Program-made: the position numbers and the translations under genes
Notes under the pieces: generated by a model
The model's database searches: none
Told to the model about the DNA's origin: nothing
What the model saw: only the letters and a program-made list of their open reading frames with translations
In this document: piece after piece, positions 18,000-25,417 of the stretch
Numbering within the stretch: the first letter of the stretch is position 1
How the letters are laid out: each line of letters begins with the position of its first letter
NCBI RefSeq assembly: GCF_017377775.1
Contig: NZ_JAFVLN010000009.1
Span: 1-64,000, forward strand
Length of the DNA stretch: 64,000 nucleotides
Direction: 5' to 3'
DNA from: Streptomyces sp. VRA16 Mangrove soil
Lineage (GTDB): Bacteria > Actinomycetota > Actinomycetes > Streptomycetales > Streptomycetaceae

Positions 18000-18377
18000 T
18001 CAGCCAGGCAGCCGGGCAGGCGTGTCGATCCCCGCCGCGCGGTCGATGAGCTCCCCCAGCATCGCGTCGACCACCCGGTAGCGCACCACGCGCCCCGACT
18101 TCTCCCCCACCACGACACCCGCGGCCCGCAGCAACCGCATCGCCTGCGACACCGCCGCCCCGTTCATCCCCGAGGCCACGGCGAGATCCGAGACGGCCAG
18201 CGGCCCCGCCCGGCGCAGCGCGAGCAGCAGCGCGAGCCGGTGCGGATCGGCGAGCAGCGAGAAGCGCTCCGCCCATGCCCGCACGTCCGCGACGTCTCCG
18301 ATGGCGGCCACGGCGTCGCAGACCCGGTGCCCGTCGATGGTGCGGTGATCGGCCCGCTCGGCCGGAACGAGATGCAT
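18000..18377 (-). CDS. ArsR/SmtB-family metal-sensing repressor
   Basis: 125 residues with a winged helix at about 40-105 (DPHRLALLLALRRAGPLAVSDLAVASGMNGAAVSQAMRLLRAAG). The N-terminal arm carries His2, His11, His17, Cys20 and Asp21, a cluster that could hold a metal as in nickel/cobalt sensors such as NmtR. It faces a NiCoT-type transporter gene, and the intergenic region holds a near-perfect SmtB-type operator. It is therefore probably a Ni/Co-responsive repressor of itself and/or the transporter. The metal identity is inferred. Confidence 0.88.
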   Translation of the reverse strand: MHLVPAERADHRTIDGHRVCDAVAAIGDVADVRAWAERFSLLADPHRLALLLALRRAGPLAVSDLAVASGMNGAAVSQAMRLLRAAGVVVGEKSGRVVRYRVVDAMLGELIDRAAGIDTPARLPG

Positions 18378-18437
18378 GGCCCGATTCTCTCAACAGGCCC
18401 ACGTCCCCCGACCACCCCGCGCACGATGTGATCTTCC

Positions 18438-18461
18438 ATACCTGCACAGGTGTGCAGCTAT
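18438..18461. promoter_or_regulatory. SmtB/ArsR-type operator
   Basis: ATACCTGCACAGGTGTGCAGCTAT is a 24-bp palindrome with 10 of 11 arm positions matched around a central GG. It follows the 12-2-12 ArsR/SmtB pattern ATA-N2-TG-N3-A-N2-T-N3-CA-N2-TAT. It lies between the arsR and cobalt-transporter genes, upstream of the riboswitch. Confidence 0.75.
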
Positions 18462-18494
18462 GCAGCCACCGCTCGTGCCCCCTAGGGTGAACGG

Positions 18495-18681
18495 GCCGTG
18501 GTGCTCGGGAAGACCGGTGACGGCCCCTCAGGGGCCAAGTCCGGAGCGGCCCTCGCCACTGTGATCGGGTTCCGGACCCCCGGGTCCGGAGCGCACCGCT
18601 CCACCACGCCACTGGCCGCTCACCGCGGCTGGGAAGGCGGAGCGGCGGCGCACGCCCGTAAGCCAGGAGACCGGCCACGGC
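18495..18681 (+). ncRNA. Cobalamin riboswitch
   Basis: It contains the B12-box AGCCAGGAGACCGGCC (18661-18676) and the upstream core elements GGGAA...CCGGTG, AAGTCCGGAGCGG and GCCACTGTGA in the right order. The closing P1 helix pairs GCCGTGG (18495-18501) with CCACGGC (18675-18681). It ends 44 bases before the ATG of the transporter. Binding of a cobalamin would reduce expression, so the transporter serves cobalt supply for B12 synthesis. Confidence 0.9.
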
Positions 18682-18724
18682 ATCTCACGAAGTGATCCAC
18701 GAGGTGCTGGAGCGTGAACGACCT

Positions 18725-19852
18725 ATGACCCTGCCCGCGAACTCCCCTGCCCGGACGGCTGATTCGTCCCCCGGTTCCCCCCCGAGCTTCCGCTGGCGCC
18801 GCGAGGACACCGTGCGCACCGCGGGCCTGATGGCGGTGATCCTGGCCCTGCACGTCGTCGCGTTCGGCGTGCTCTTCCTGCTCGTGGTCCCCGGCCACTA
18901 CGAGGTCGACAACAAGGCCTTCGGCATCGGCCTGGGCATCACCGCGTACACCCTCGGCATGCGGCACGCCTTCGACGCCGACCACATCGCCGCGATCGAC
19001 AACACCACCCGCAAGCTGATGGCGGACGGCAAGCGTCCGGTCTCCGTCGGCTTCTGGTTCGCGCTCGGCCACTCCAGCGTGGTCGTGGTGCTCGCCGCGC
19101 TGATCGCGGGCGGCACGGCGCTCGCCGGGAAGATCATGAACGACGGCTCCCGGACCCACCAGGTGCTCGGCTTCATGGGCACGACCATCTCCGGCACGTT
19201 CCTGTACCTCATCGCCGCCCTCAACCTCGTGGCCCTGGTGGGCATCCTCAAGGTCTTCCGGGCGATGCGCGCGGGCACGTACGACGAGAGCGAGCTCGAA
19301 CAGCACCTGGATTCCCGGGGGTTCATGAACCGGATCCTCGGCCGCTTCACGAAGTCCATCACCCGCCCCGGGCAGATGTACCCGCTGGGCTTCCTCTTCG
19401 GTCTCGGCTTCGACACGGCGACCGAGGTGACGCTGATGGTGATGGCGGGCAGCGGCGCCGCGGCCGGGCTGCCCTGGTACGCGATCCTGTGTCTGCCGCT
19501 GCTGTTCGCCGCGGGGATGAGCCTGTTCGACACGCTCGACGGCACGTTCATGAACTTCGCCTACCAGTGGGCGTTCTCGAACCCGGTGCGCAAGGTGTTC
19601 TACAACCTCACCATCACGGGCCTGTCCATCGCGGTGGCCTTCTTCATCGGCACGATCGAACTCGTCGGCGTGCTGCACGACAAGCTCGATCTGACGGACG
19701 CGGTGACCGGCTGGATCGCCGGGCTCGACCTGGACAACGTCGGCTATGTCATCGTCGGCCTGTTCGTGGTCGTCTGGGCGGCGGCCGTCGCGTACTGGCG
19801 GCTGGCGAAGGTGGAGCAGCGCTGGTCGGCGCGGCTCGCCGACGGGAGCTGA
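18725..19852 (+). CDS. NiCoT-family cobalt/nickel permease
   Basis: 375 residues with about eight membrane segments. The NiCoT signatures are all present: RHAFDADHIAAIDNTTRK (the metal-recognition HX4DH helix II), LGHSSVV, LGFDTATEV and GMSLFDTLDGTFM. Since a cobalamin riboswitch precedes it, cobalt is the likely substrate. The ATG at 18725 is chosen because a GGAG lies a short way upstream; an in-frame GTG at 18692 is possible. It would be controlled twice: transcriptionally by ArsR/SmtB and in the leader by cobalamin. Confidence 0.92.
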   Translation: MTLPANSPARTADSSPGSPPSFRWRREDTVRTAGLMAVILALHVVAFGVLFLLVVPGHYEVDNKAFGIGLGITAYTLGMRHAFDADHIAAIDNTTRKLMADGKRPVSVGFWFALGHSSVVVVLAALIAGGTALAGKIMNDGSRTHQVLGFMGTTISGTFLYLIAALNLVALVGILKVFRAMRAGTYDESELEQHLDSRGFMNRILGRFTKSITRPGQMYPLGFLFGLGFDTATEVTLMVMAGSGAAAGLPWYAILCLPLLFAAGMSLFDTLDGTFMNFAYQWAFSNPVRKVFYNLTITGLSIAVAFFIGTIELVGVLHDKLDLTDAVTGWIAGLDLDNVGYVIVGLFVVVWAAAVAYWRLAKVEQRWSARLADGS

Positions 19853-19864
19853 CAACTCGGCGGC

Positions 19865-19893
19865 GCCGCCCTGCCGTTGGACGGCGGGGCGGC
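19865..19893 (+). terminator. Hairpin after the cobalt permease
   Basis: GCCGCCC-T-GCCG pairs with CGGC-G-GGGCGGC (12 positions with one T-G wobble) around the loop TTGGA, 12 bp after the stop codon. Confidence 0.55.
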
Positions 19894-19943
19894 GTCGCAT
19901 ACCGTGCGGTCACGTCGCACCGTACGAGCACGGAGGAACATCG

Positions 19944-21134
19944 ATGGCCGCCGCCCGACTGCCCCTGGAGGGGGTCACCGTCGTCAGCCTGGAACAGGCG
20001 GTGGCCGCGCCGTTCGCCACCCGCCAGCTCGCCGATCTGGGCGCGCGGGTGATCAAGGTGGAGCGGCCCGGCGGCGGCGACTTCGCCCGGCGCTACGACG
20101 AGACGGTGCACGGCCAGTCCAGTCACTTCGTGTGGCTGAACCGGTCCAAGGACTCGGTGACGCTCGACGTGAAGACGCCGGGCGGGCGCGAGGTCCTGGA
20201 GCGGCTGCTCGCCGAGGCGGACGTGTTCGTGCAGAACCTCGCGCCGGGCGCCGCGGCCCGGCTCGGCCTGTCCGCGCGGGAGCTGGAGCAGCGCCATCCC
20301 TCGCTGATCGTCTGCGACATCTCCGGGTACGGCGCCGACGGACCGTGGGCCGACCGCAAGGCGTACGACCTGCTCGTGCAGTGCGAGACCGGTGTGGTGT
20401 CGGTGACGGGGGCGCCCGACGCGCCCGCGAAGGTGGGCATCGCGGTCGCCGACATCGCGGCCGGGATGTACGCGTTCTCGGGCATCCTCACCGCCCTGTA
20501 CGAGCGCCGGGCGACGGGCGTCGCGCGGGCCGTCTCGGTGTCGCTGTTCGAGGCGCTCGCGGAGTGGATGGGCTACCCCGCGTACTACACGCAGTACTCG
20601 GGGTCCCAGCCGCCACGCGTCGGCGCCGCGCACGCGACCATCGCGCCGTACGGCCCGTACGACGCCGCCGACGGGAGGACGGTGCTGCTCGCGATCCAGA
20701 ACGAGCGCGAGTGGGCCTCCTTCTGCGCCGTGTTCCTCGACGACGCCGCGCTCGCCGCCGACCCGCGCTTCCACCGCAACTCGGCCCGTGTGGCACGCCG
20801 CGGCGAGCTCGACGCGATCGTCACGGCCCGCTTCGCCGAGCTCACCGCGGACGCGGCCACCGCTCTCCTGGACCGGGCGAAGGTGGCGAACGCACGGCTC
20901 AACACGGTCGCCGACCTCGTCGCCCACCCGGTCCTGAGCGGCCGCGACCGGTGGCGTGACGTCGCGACCCCGGGCGGCCCGGTCCGCGCGCTCGTGCCGC
21001 CGGCGAGCCTGCGCGGGGTGGAGCCGCGCATGGACGCGGTGCCCGGTGCGGGCGAGCACACGGAGGCGGTGCTGGCGGAACTGGGGTACGACGCGGCGGC
21101 CCGCGCGGCGCTGCGGAAGGACGGCGCCGTGTAG
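19944..21134 (+). CDS. CaiB/BaiF-family (class III) CoA-transferase
   Basis: 396 residues, the normal length of class III enzymes, which move CoA between carboxylic acids through an enzyme-anhydride intermediate. The N-terminal GVTVVSLEQAVAAPFATRQLADLGARVIKVERPG and the catalytic Asp in the KAYDLLVQ segment are present. The substrate is unknown. The ATG at 19944 follows CGGAGGA; the frame is open further upstream but without homology. It follows the transporter by 91 bp with a hairpin between. Confidence 0.9.
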   Translation: MAAARLPLEGVTVVSLEQAVAAPFATRQLADLGARVIKVERPGGGDFARRYDETVHGQSSHFVWLNRSKDSVTLDVKTPGGREVLERLLAEADVFVQNLAPGAAARLGLSARELEQRHPSLIVCDISGYGADGPWADRKAYDLLVQCETGVVSVTGAPDAPAKVGIAVADIAAGMYAFSGILTALYERRATGVARAVSVSLFEALAEWMGYPAYYTQYSGSQPPRVGAAHATIAPYGPYDAADGRTVLLAIQNEREWASFCAVFLDDAALAADPRFHRNSARVARRGELDAIVTARFAELTADAATALLDRAKVANARLNTVADLVAHPVLSGRDRWRDVATPGGPVRALVPPASLRGVEPRMDAVPGAGEHTEAVLAELGYDAAARAALRKDGAV

Positions 21135-21470
21135 CCGTGCCGGAGAACGCGGGCCGTTCGGCCCCCCGCGAGGGTCCATCGGCCCCCTTTCAACCATCCG
21201 CCCCCTTGAGATGCTGCTGCGCAGAGCCTCCCGTGTCCTCGCACTCCCGCCGCGGCGCACGGTCGAGGCCCGGGCCCGTCGGTCGATGGAGGGGGAGCCT
21301 CGAACGACGGGCCCGGCACGGGGTCACGGTCGCGCCGCGGACAGGCGGCAGGATCACCCGCGAGACCCCTCCGCCAGGCGCGGCGCGACAACTGGCGCGC
21401 AAATCACCTCAATCGGAGCGATAAAGTGTTCCGTCAACCTTCACGCGCCTGATCACCCAGGAGTATCTAC
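21135..21470. other. Intergenic region, 336 bp
   Basis: No gene was recognised. A perfect 12-bp inverted repeat at 21270-21316 may end the CoA-transferase transcript. The last 80 bases are less GC-rich and hold GATAAAGT near 21419, a possible -10 element for the next gene, with no clear -35. Confidence 0.5.
21270..21316 (+). terminator. Long-loop inverted repeat after the CoA-transferase
   Basis: CCGGGCCCGTCG (21270-21281) and CGACGGGCCCGG (21305-21316) pair perfectly over 12 bp around a 23-base loop, 136 bp beyond the stop codon. The loop is long for a terminator. Confidence 0.35.
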
Positions 21471-22760
21471 GTGACCGTAGCCATCGACTCGCCCGAAGCA
21501 GCCGTCCCGACGCCCGGCTCGGAACCCGGTTCGGAGCCCGTCGCGACGGTCGAGGAGAAGGCCGAGCCGGGGGACACCGCGAACATGTGGACCCCGTCGA
21601 CCGACACCCCTGCCGCCGAGGCGTCCGAGGCCCCCGAGGAGCCGGGGAACTTCTGGCAGCCCGCGGCCGATTCCGCCGTCCCCGCGCCGACCGAGGAGGC
21701 AGCAGAGGCCGGGGACATCGAAGACGTCCGAGACGTCGAGGAGGAGGACGAGGACGCGGTCTCCGGCGAGATTCCGGAGTCGATCACCCATGACGCCCAT
21801 GAGTTCGGCGTCTACGCCCGTACCGGCGGCTGGGCGTTCGCCCTCAAGGTGGCCCGCAGCGTGCGGCCCGGCGGGCAGCCGGCCGGCGAGAGCGCCAAGG
21901 TCTCGGCGCGGAAGTTCGCCGAGCTGGCGGGCTGCTCGGCCGACCGCGTCATGCGGTTCTACAAGGCGTGGGACCGCGCCGCGGACGACGGCATCGTGCC
22001 GCAGTTCGAGTCGCTGGCTCCCGGCGTCGACATCGAGCTGCCGGACGCCGACGTCTGGCTGTCCTACTACGTCTCCCGCTCCAGCGCGACGTCGGTGCGC
22101 GGCCAGGCGATCACGGAGGCCGCCGAGGCCGAGGGCATCCGCCCGACGAAGGCCCTGGAGGTCGCCGAGAACCCGACGGCGCTGCGGGCGGCGATCCTCG
22201 CCGACCCGGGCACCGCGGAGGCCGCCCGCAAGGCGCTGATGGACCGCCTCGGCGAGGACCCGGTGCTGCGCACGGGCCTGGCCCGGGACATCGTGCGCAC
22301 CGACGACCTGAAGAAGGCGGTCGCCGAGGAGAGCAAGACCGGCGGTCAGCTGGAGTACGTGCGCAAGATCGTCGAGGACGGGCAGGTCAGGACGCCCGCC
22401 GGTCAGACGATCGAGGCGCCGCGCTCGCTGCGCGAGGAGGCGGAGCGCCACCTCTCCCTCATCGACGAGCTGGACGAGGACGAAGAGGCCGGCGAGTGGG
22501 CCCGCGAGGCCTACGACACCGTGCGCACGCTGGTCGCCGAGACCGTCGAGAAGGATCCCGAACTGCGGGTCCAGGAGCGGCGCGCGAAGTTCTACAGCAG
22601 CATCCAGAAGGCCACGAAGGCGTTCGAGGAGCTGACCTTCGACGACGTCGAGGAGATCGACGACATCGTCGAGGACGACATGCTGCAGCGCCTGGAGGAG
22701 CTGCAGCAGGCGATCTCGACCTGCATCTCGGCCCTGCACAAGGCCAAGAACGGCGACTGA
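21471..22760 (+). CDS. Acidic hypothetical protein with a putative HTH
   Basis: 429 residues; I know no function for this family. Residues 1-110 are low-complexity, rich in Pro, Glu and Ala and acidic. Residues 115-175 (ARTGGWAFALKVARSV...VSARKFAELAGCSADRVMRFYKAWDRAADDG) look like a helical DNA-binding module. A helical region around EAEGIRPTKALEVAENP follows, and the C-terminal 130 residues are acidic with coiled-coil tendency (VEEIDDIVEDDMLQRLEELQQ). Similar proteins are, to my knowledge, found in many Streptomyces. GTG 21471 follows CAGGAG. It is transcribed alone and closed by a strong hairpin. Confidence 0.75.
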   Translation: MTVAIDSPEAAVPTPGSEPGSEPVATVEEKAEPGDTANMWTPSTDTPAAEASEAPEEPGNFWQPAADSAVPAPTEEAAEAGDIEDVRDVEEEDEDAVSGEIPESITHDAHEFGVYARTGGWAFALKVARSVRPGGQPAGESAKVSARKFAELAGCSADRVMRFYKAWDRAADDGIVPQFESLAPGVDIELPDADVWLSYYVSRSSATSVRGQAITEAAEAEGIRPTKALEVAENPTALRAAILADPGTAEAARKALMDRLGEDPVLRTGLARDIVRTDDLKKAVAEESKTGGQLEYVRKIVEDGQVRTPAGQTIEAPRSLREEAERHLSLIDELDEDEEAGEWAREAYDTVRTLVAETVEKDPELRVQERRAKFYSSIQKATKAFEELTFDDVEEIDDIVEDDMLQRLEELQQAISTCISALHKAKNGD

Positions 22761-22776
22761 CCCGCCGCACCGCACC

Positions 22777-22820
22777 CGCCGATGTCCGGCGCTCCCCCAC
22801 GGGAGCGCCGGACATCGGCG
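22777..22820 (+). terminator. Perfect 20-bp hairpin terminator
   Basis: 22777-22796 and 22801-22820 are exact reverse complements around the loop CCAC, 17 bp after the stop codon of the acidic hypothetical gene. No U-run follows. Confidence 0.8.
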
Positions 22821-22852
22821 CGTTCCGGGGCTGTTACCTGCGTCACCCCACT

Positions 22853-22923
22853 AGCGAAACGTTGCCGTTTCGCTCAGGGAGGGCTTACGCTCATCGAGGA
22901 CCTGAACGAAACGGTTTCGTTCA
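22853..22923 (+). promoter_or_regulatory. Efflux-gene promoter between two TetR-type operators
   Basis: Operator 1 is AGCGAAACG-TTGC-CGTTTCGCT (22853-22874). Operator 2 is a perfect 21-bp palindrome, TGAACGAAAC-G-GTTTCGTTCA (22903-22923). Their centres are about 50 bp apart. TTGCCG (22862-22867) and TACGCT (22886-22891), 18 bp apart, form a promoter whose -35 lies in operator 1 and whose start would lie just before operator 2. No TetR gene is adjacent. Confidence 0.7.
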
Positions 22924-22988
22924 CTTGCTTGACGCGGCCTTCCGAGCCGCCCGGCTCTCGTGTCCCTCACTTCCCTGGAGTGGCTCTC

Positions 22989-24497
22989 ATGTCCCAGACC
23001 GACACGGTCGAGGCCGCCGGCACCTCGGCCCCGCCCGCGCAGGACGCCCACGAGGCGTCCCGCAGGCGCTGGTGGATCCTCGGCATCATCGGCATCGCCC
23101 AGCTGATGGTCGTGCTCGACGCGACCATCGTGAACATCGCGCTGCCCTCCGCCCAGCAGGACCTGGGCTTCTCGAACGACAACCGGCAGTGGGTCGTCAC
23201 CGCCTACGCGCTCGCCTTCGCCTCCCTGCTGCTGCTCGGCGGCCGGATCGCCGACCTCTTCGGCCGCAAGCCCGCCTTCCTCATCGGCATCGTCGGCTTC
23301 GCGGGGGCCTCCGTCCTCGGCGGCGCGTCGACCGGGTTCGGCATGCTGGTCACGGCCCGCGCGCTGCAGGGTGTCTTCGGCGCCCTGCTGGCCCCGGCCG
23401 CGCTGTCCCTGCTCAACACGACGTTCACCGACGCCAAGGAACGCGCCAAGGCGTTCAGCGTCTACGGCGCGATCGCCGGTGCGGGCGGCGCCGTCGGCCT
23501 GCTGCTCGGCGGTCTGCTCACCGACGCCCTCGACTGGCGCTGGACGCTGTACGTGAACCTGGTCTTCGCGGTCGTCGCCTTCGTCGGCGGCTGGCTGCTC
23601 CTGGGCAACCACCGGGACGCGGCGGGCGCCAAGCTCGACCTGCCCGGCACCCTGCTCGTCTCCTCCGGACTCTTCGCCGTCGTCTACGGCTTCTCCAACG
23701 CCGAGACCCACGACTGGAGCTCCCCGCAGACCTGGGGCTTCCTGCTCGCCGGCGGTGTGCTGCTGCTCGCCTTCACCTGGTGGCAGACCCGGGCGAAGCA
23801 CCCGCTGCTGCCGATGCGCGTCCTGCTCGACCGGGACCGTGCCGCCTCCTTCGTCTCCGTTCTCGTCACCGGCGCGGGCATGTTCGGCGTGTTCCTCTTC
23901 CTCACCTACTACCTGCAGCTCAACCTCGGCTTCAGCCCCACGAAGACCGGTGTCGCGTTCCTGCCGATGATGGCCGCCCTGATGGTCATGGCCCAGGTCT
24001 CCACGACGATGCTCGTGCCGCGGTTCGGCCCCAAGATCGTCATCCCCGCCGGTTTCGCCCTCGCCGCGATCGGCATGGTCTGGCTCACCGGGATCGGTCT
24101 GGACTCGTCCTTCTCCACGGACGTCCTGCCGCAGCTGCTCGTGATCGGCGCGGGCCTGGGCGCCGTGATGCCGCCCGCGATGTCGCTGGCCACCAGCGGG
24201 ATCGGCGCCGAGGACGCGGGGGTGGCCTCCGCGACGGTCAACACCATGCAGCAGGTCGGCGGCTCGATCGGCACCGCGCTGCTGAGCACCCTCGCGGCCA
24301 GCGCCGCCACCAGCTACCTCGCGAGCCACAACCCCGCGGACAAGCTGAACCAGGCGCAGGCCACGATCGAGAGCTACACGACCGCGTTCTGGTGGTCGGC
24401 GGGCTTCTTCGCCGCCGGCGCGGTCATCACGCTCCTGCTGTACCGGCGCGGGGCCGTGCAGCAGGACCCGGACGCGGCGCCGGTCGTCCACATGTGA
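22989..24497 (+). CDS. EmrB/QacA-type (DHA2) MFS multidrug efflux transporter
   Basis: 502 residues with about 14 membrane helices. The DHA2 signature LDATIVNIALPSAQQDL is in helix 1, GGRIADLFGRK between helices 2 and 3, and the antiporter motif C region near GAIAGAGGAVGLLLGG. It would export drugs or antibiotics in exchange for protons. The ATG at 22989 follows GGAG; upstream in-frame codons run into the promoter. The two palindromic operators upstream show TetR-type control by a gene elsewhere. Confidence 0.92.
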   Translation: MSQTDTVEAAGTSAPPAQDAHEASRRRWWILGIIGIAQLMVVLDATIVNIALPSAQQDLGFSNDNRQWVVTAYALAFASLLLLGGRIADLFGRKPAFLIGIVGFAGASVLGGASTGFGMLVTARALQGVFGALLAPAALSLLNTTFTDAKERAKAFSVYGAIAGAGGAVGLLLGGLLTDALDWRWTLYVNLVFAVVAFVGGWLLLGNHRDAAGAKLDLPGTLLVSSGLFAVVYGFSNAETHDWSSPQTWGFLLAGGVLLLAFTWWQTRAKHPLLPMRVLLDRDRAASFVSVLVTGAGMFGVFLFLTYYLQLNLGFSPTKTGVAFLPMMAALMVMAQVSTTMLVPRFGPKIVIPAGFALAAIGMVWLTGIGLDSSFSTDVLPQLLVIGAGLGAVMPPAMSLATSGIGAEDAGVASATVNTMQQVGGSIGTALLSTLAASAATSYLASHNPADKLNQAQATIESYTTAFWWSAGFFAAGAVITLLLYRRGAVQQDPDAAPVVHM

Positions 24498-24518
24498 CGA
24501 TCCCCGCGTGATCCGGCA

Positions 24519-24550
24519 GGGGCCGCCGTCTTCAGGGAGACGGCGGCCCC
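24519..24550 (+). terminator. Hairpin terminator after the MFS gene
   Basis: GGGGCCGCCGTCT and AGACGGCGGCCCC form a perfect 13-bp stem around the loop TCAGGG, 22 bp after the stop codon. Confidence 0.75.
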
Positions 24551-24612
24551 ATCACATGTCGTCACAGGTGGGATGGCATCGTTGCCCCCAGCACCGAACA
24601 CAGGAGGCAGTG

Positions 24613-25326
24613 ATGTCGGATTCCCCCCGGCCCACCGGCAAGCCGGCCCACCAGAACGTGACGTTCGACAGCAACGGCACGACCGCGCACGGCTATCTGG
24701 CCCTGCCGCCCTCGGGGAGCGGCCCCGGCGTCATCGTCATCCAGGAGTGGTGGGGGCTGACCGACCACATCGCGGACGTGACCGACCGGCTCGCGGCCGA
24801 GGGGTTCGTCGCGCTCGCCCCCGACCTGTACGGCGGGAACGTGGCGCACGACTCCGGCGAGGCGTTCCGCATGATGCAGGAGCTGCCGGTGGAGCGCGGC
24901 GTGGAGCTGCTGTCCGGCGCCGTCGACCATCTGCTGGGGCTGCCCGAGGTCACCTCGGACACGGTCGGCACGGTCGGTTTCTGCATGGGCGGCGGCTTCG
25001 TCCTGTACCTGGCGGCCAAGGACCCGCGGGTGAGCGCGGCCGTACCGTTCTACGGCGTCATCCAGGGCGAGGTCCCCGACTTCTCGGGCCTCAAGGCCCA
25101 GATCCTCGGCCACTACGGCGAGCGGGACGAGACGGTCCCGGTGGCCACGCTGGACGGTCTGCGCCGCCACATCGAGGAGCAGTCGGGCGTCGTGCCGGAG
25201 TTCCGCATGTACCCGGCGGACCACGCGTTCTTCAACGACGGACGGCCCGAGGTGTACGACAAGGAGTCGTCGGAGCGGGCGTGGGCGAGCTCGGTGGAGT
25301 TCCTCAAGCGCGCCCTCGGCAGCTGA
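24613..25326 (+). CDS. Dienelactone hydrolase family protein
   Basis: 237 residues, alpha/beta-hydrolase fold of the DLH type. The catalytic triad is visible: Cys in GFCMGGGF (about 122), Asp or Glu in GERDETVP, and His in PADHAFFND. The N-terminal oxyanion and Glu region appears as VIVIQEWWGL. Dienelactone hydrolases open cyclic esters in chloroaromatic breakdown, but many homologs have other substrates. The ATG follows AGGAGG at 5-bp spacing. It is monocistronic between two hairpins. Confidence 0.92.
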   Translation: MSDSPRPTGKPAHQNVTFDSNGTTAHGYLALPPSGSGPGVIVIQEWWGLTDHIADVTDRLAAEGFVALAPDLYGGNVAHDSGEAFRMMQELPVERGVELLSGAVDHLLGLPEVTSDTVGTVGFCMGGGFVLYLAAKDPRVSAAVPFYGVIQGEVPDFSGLKAQILGHYGERDETVPVATLDGLRRHIEEQSGVVPEFRMYPADHAFFNDGRPEVYDKESSERAWASSVEFLKRALGS

Positions 25327-25373
25327 GCGCCTCCGGCGATCGAGGAGCGGGGGTCCGGGGCGGAGCCCTGTGA

Positions 25374-25409
25374 CGGCGGGCCGGGAGGCGTCCACCTCCC
25401 GGCCCGCCG
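25374..25409. terminator. Bidirectional hairpin between convergent genes
   Basis: Arms 25374-25388 and 25395-25409 (CGGCGGGCCGGGAGG and its complement) pair perfectly over 15 bp around CGTCCA, between the dienelactone hydrolase gene and the M13 peptidase gene. Confidence 0.75.
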
Positions 25410-25417
25410 CACCGCCA

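Noticed and set aside
22851..24491. 546-codon open frame opposite the MFS gene
   Set aside because: It mirrors the coding frame of the efflux gene; low-complexity Gly/Glu/Arg translation and no family motif, an effect of GC-rich third positions.
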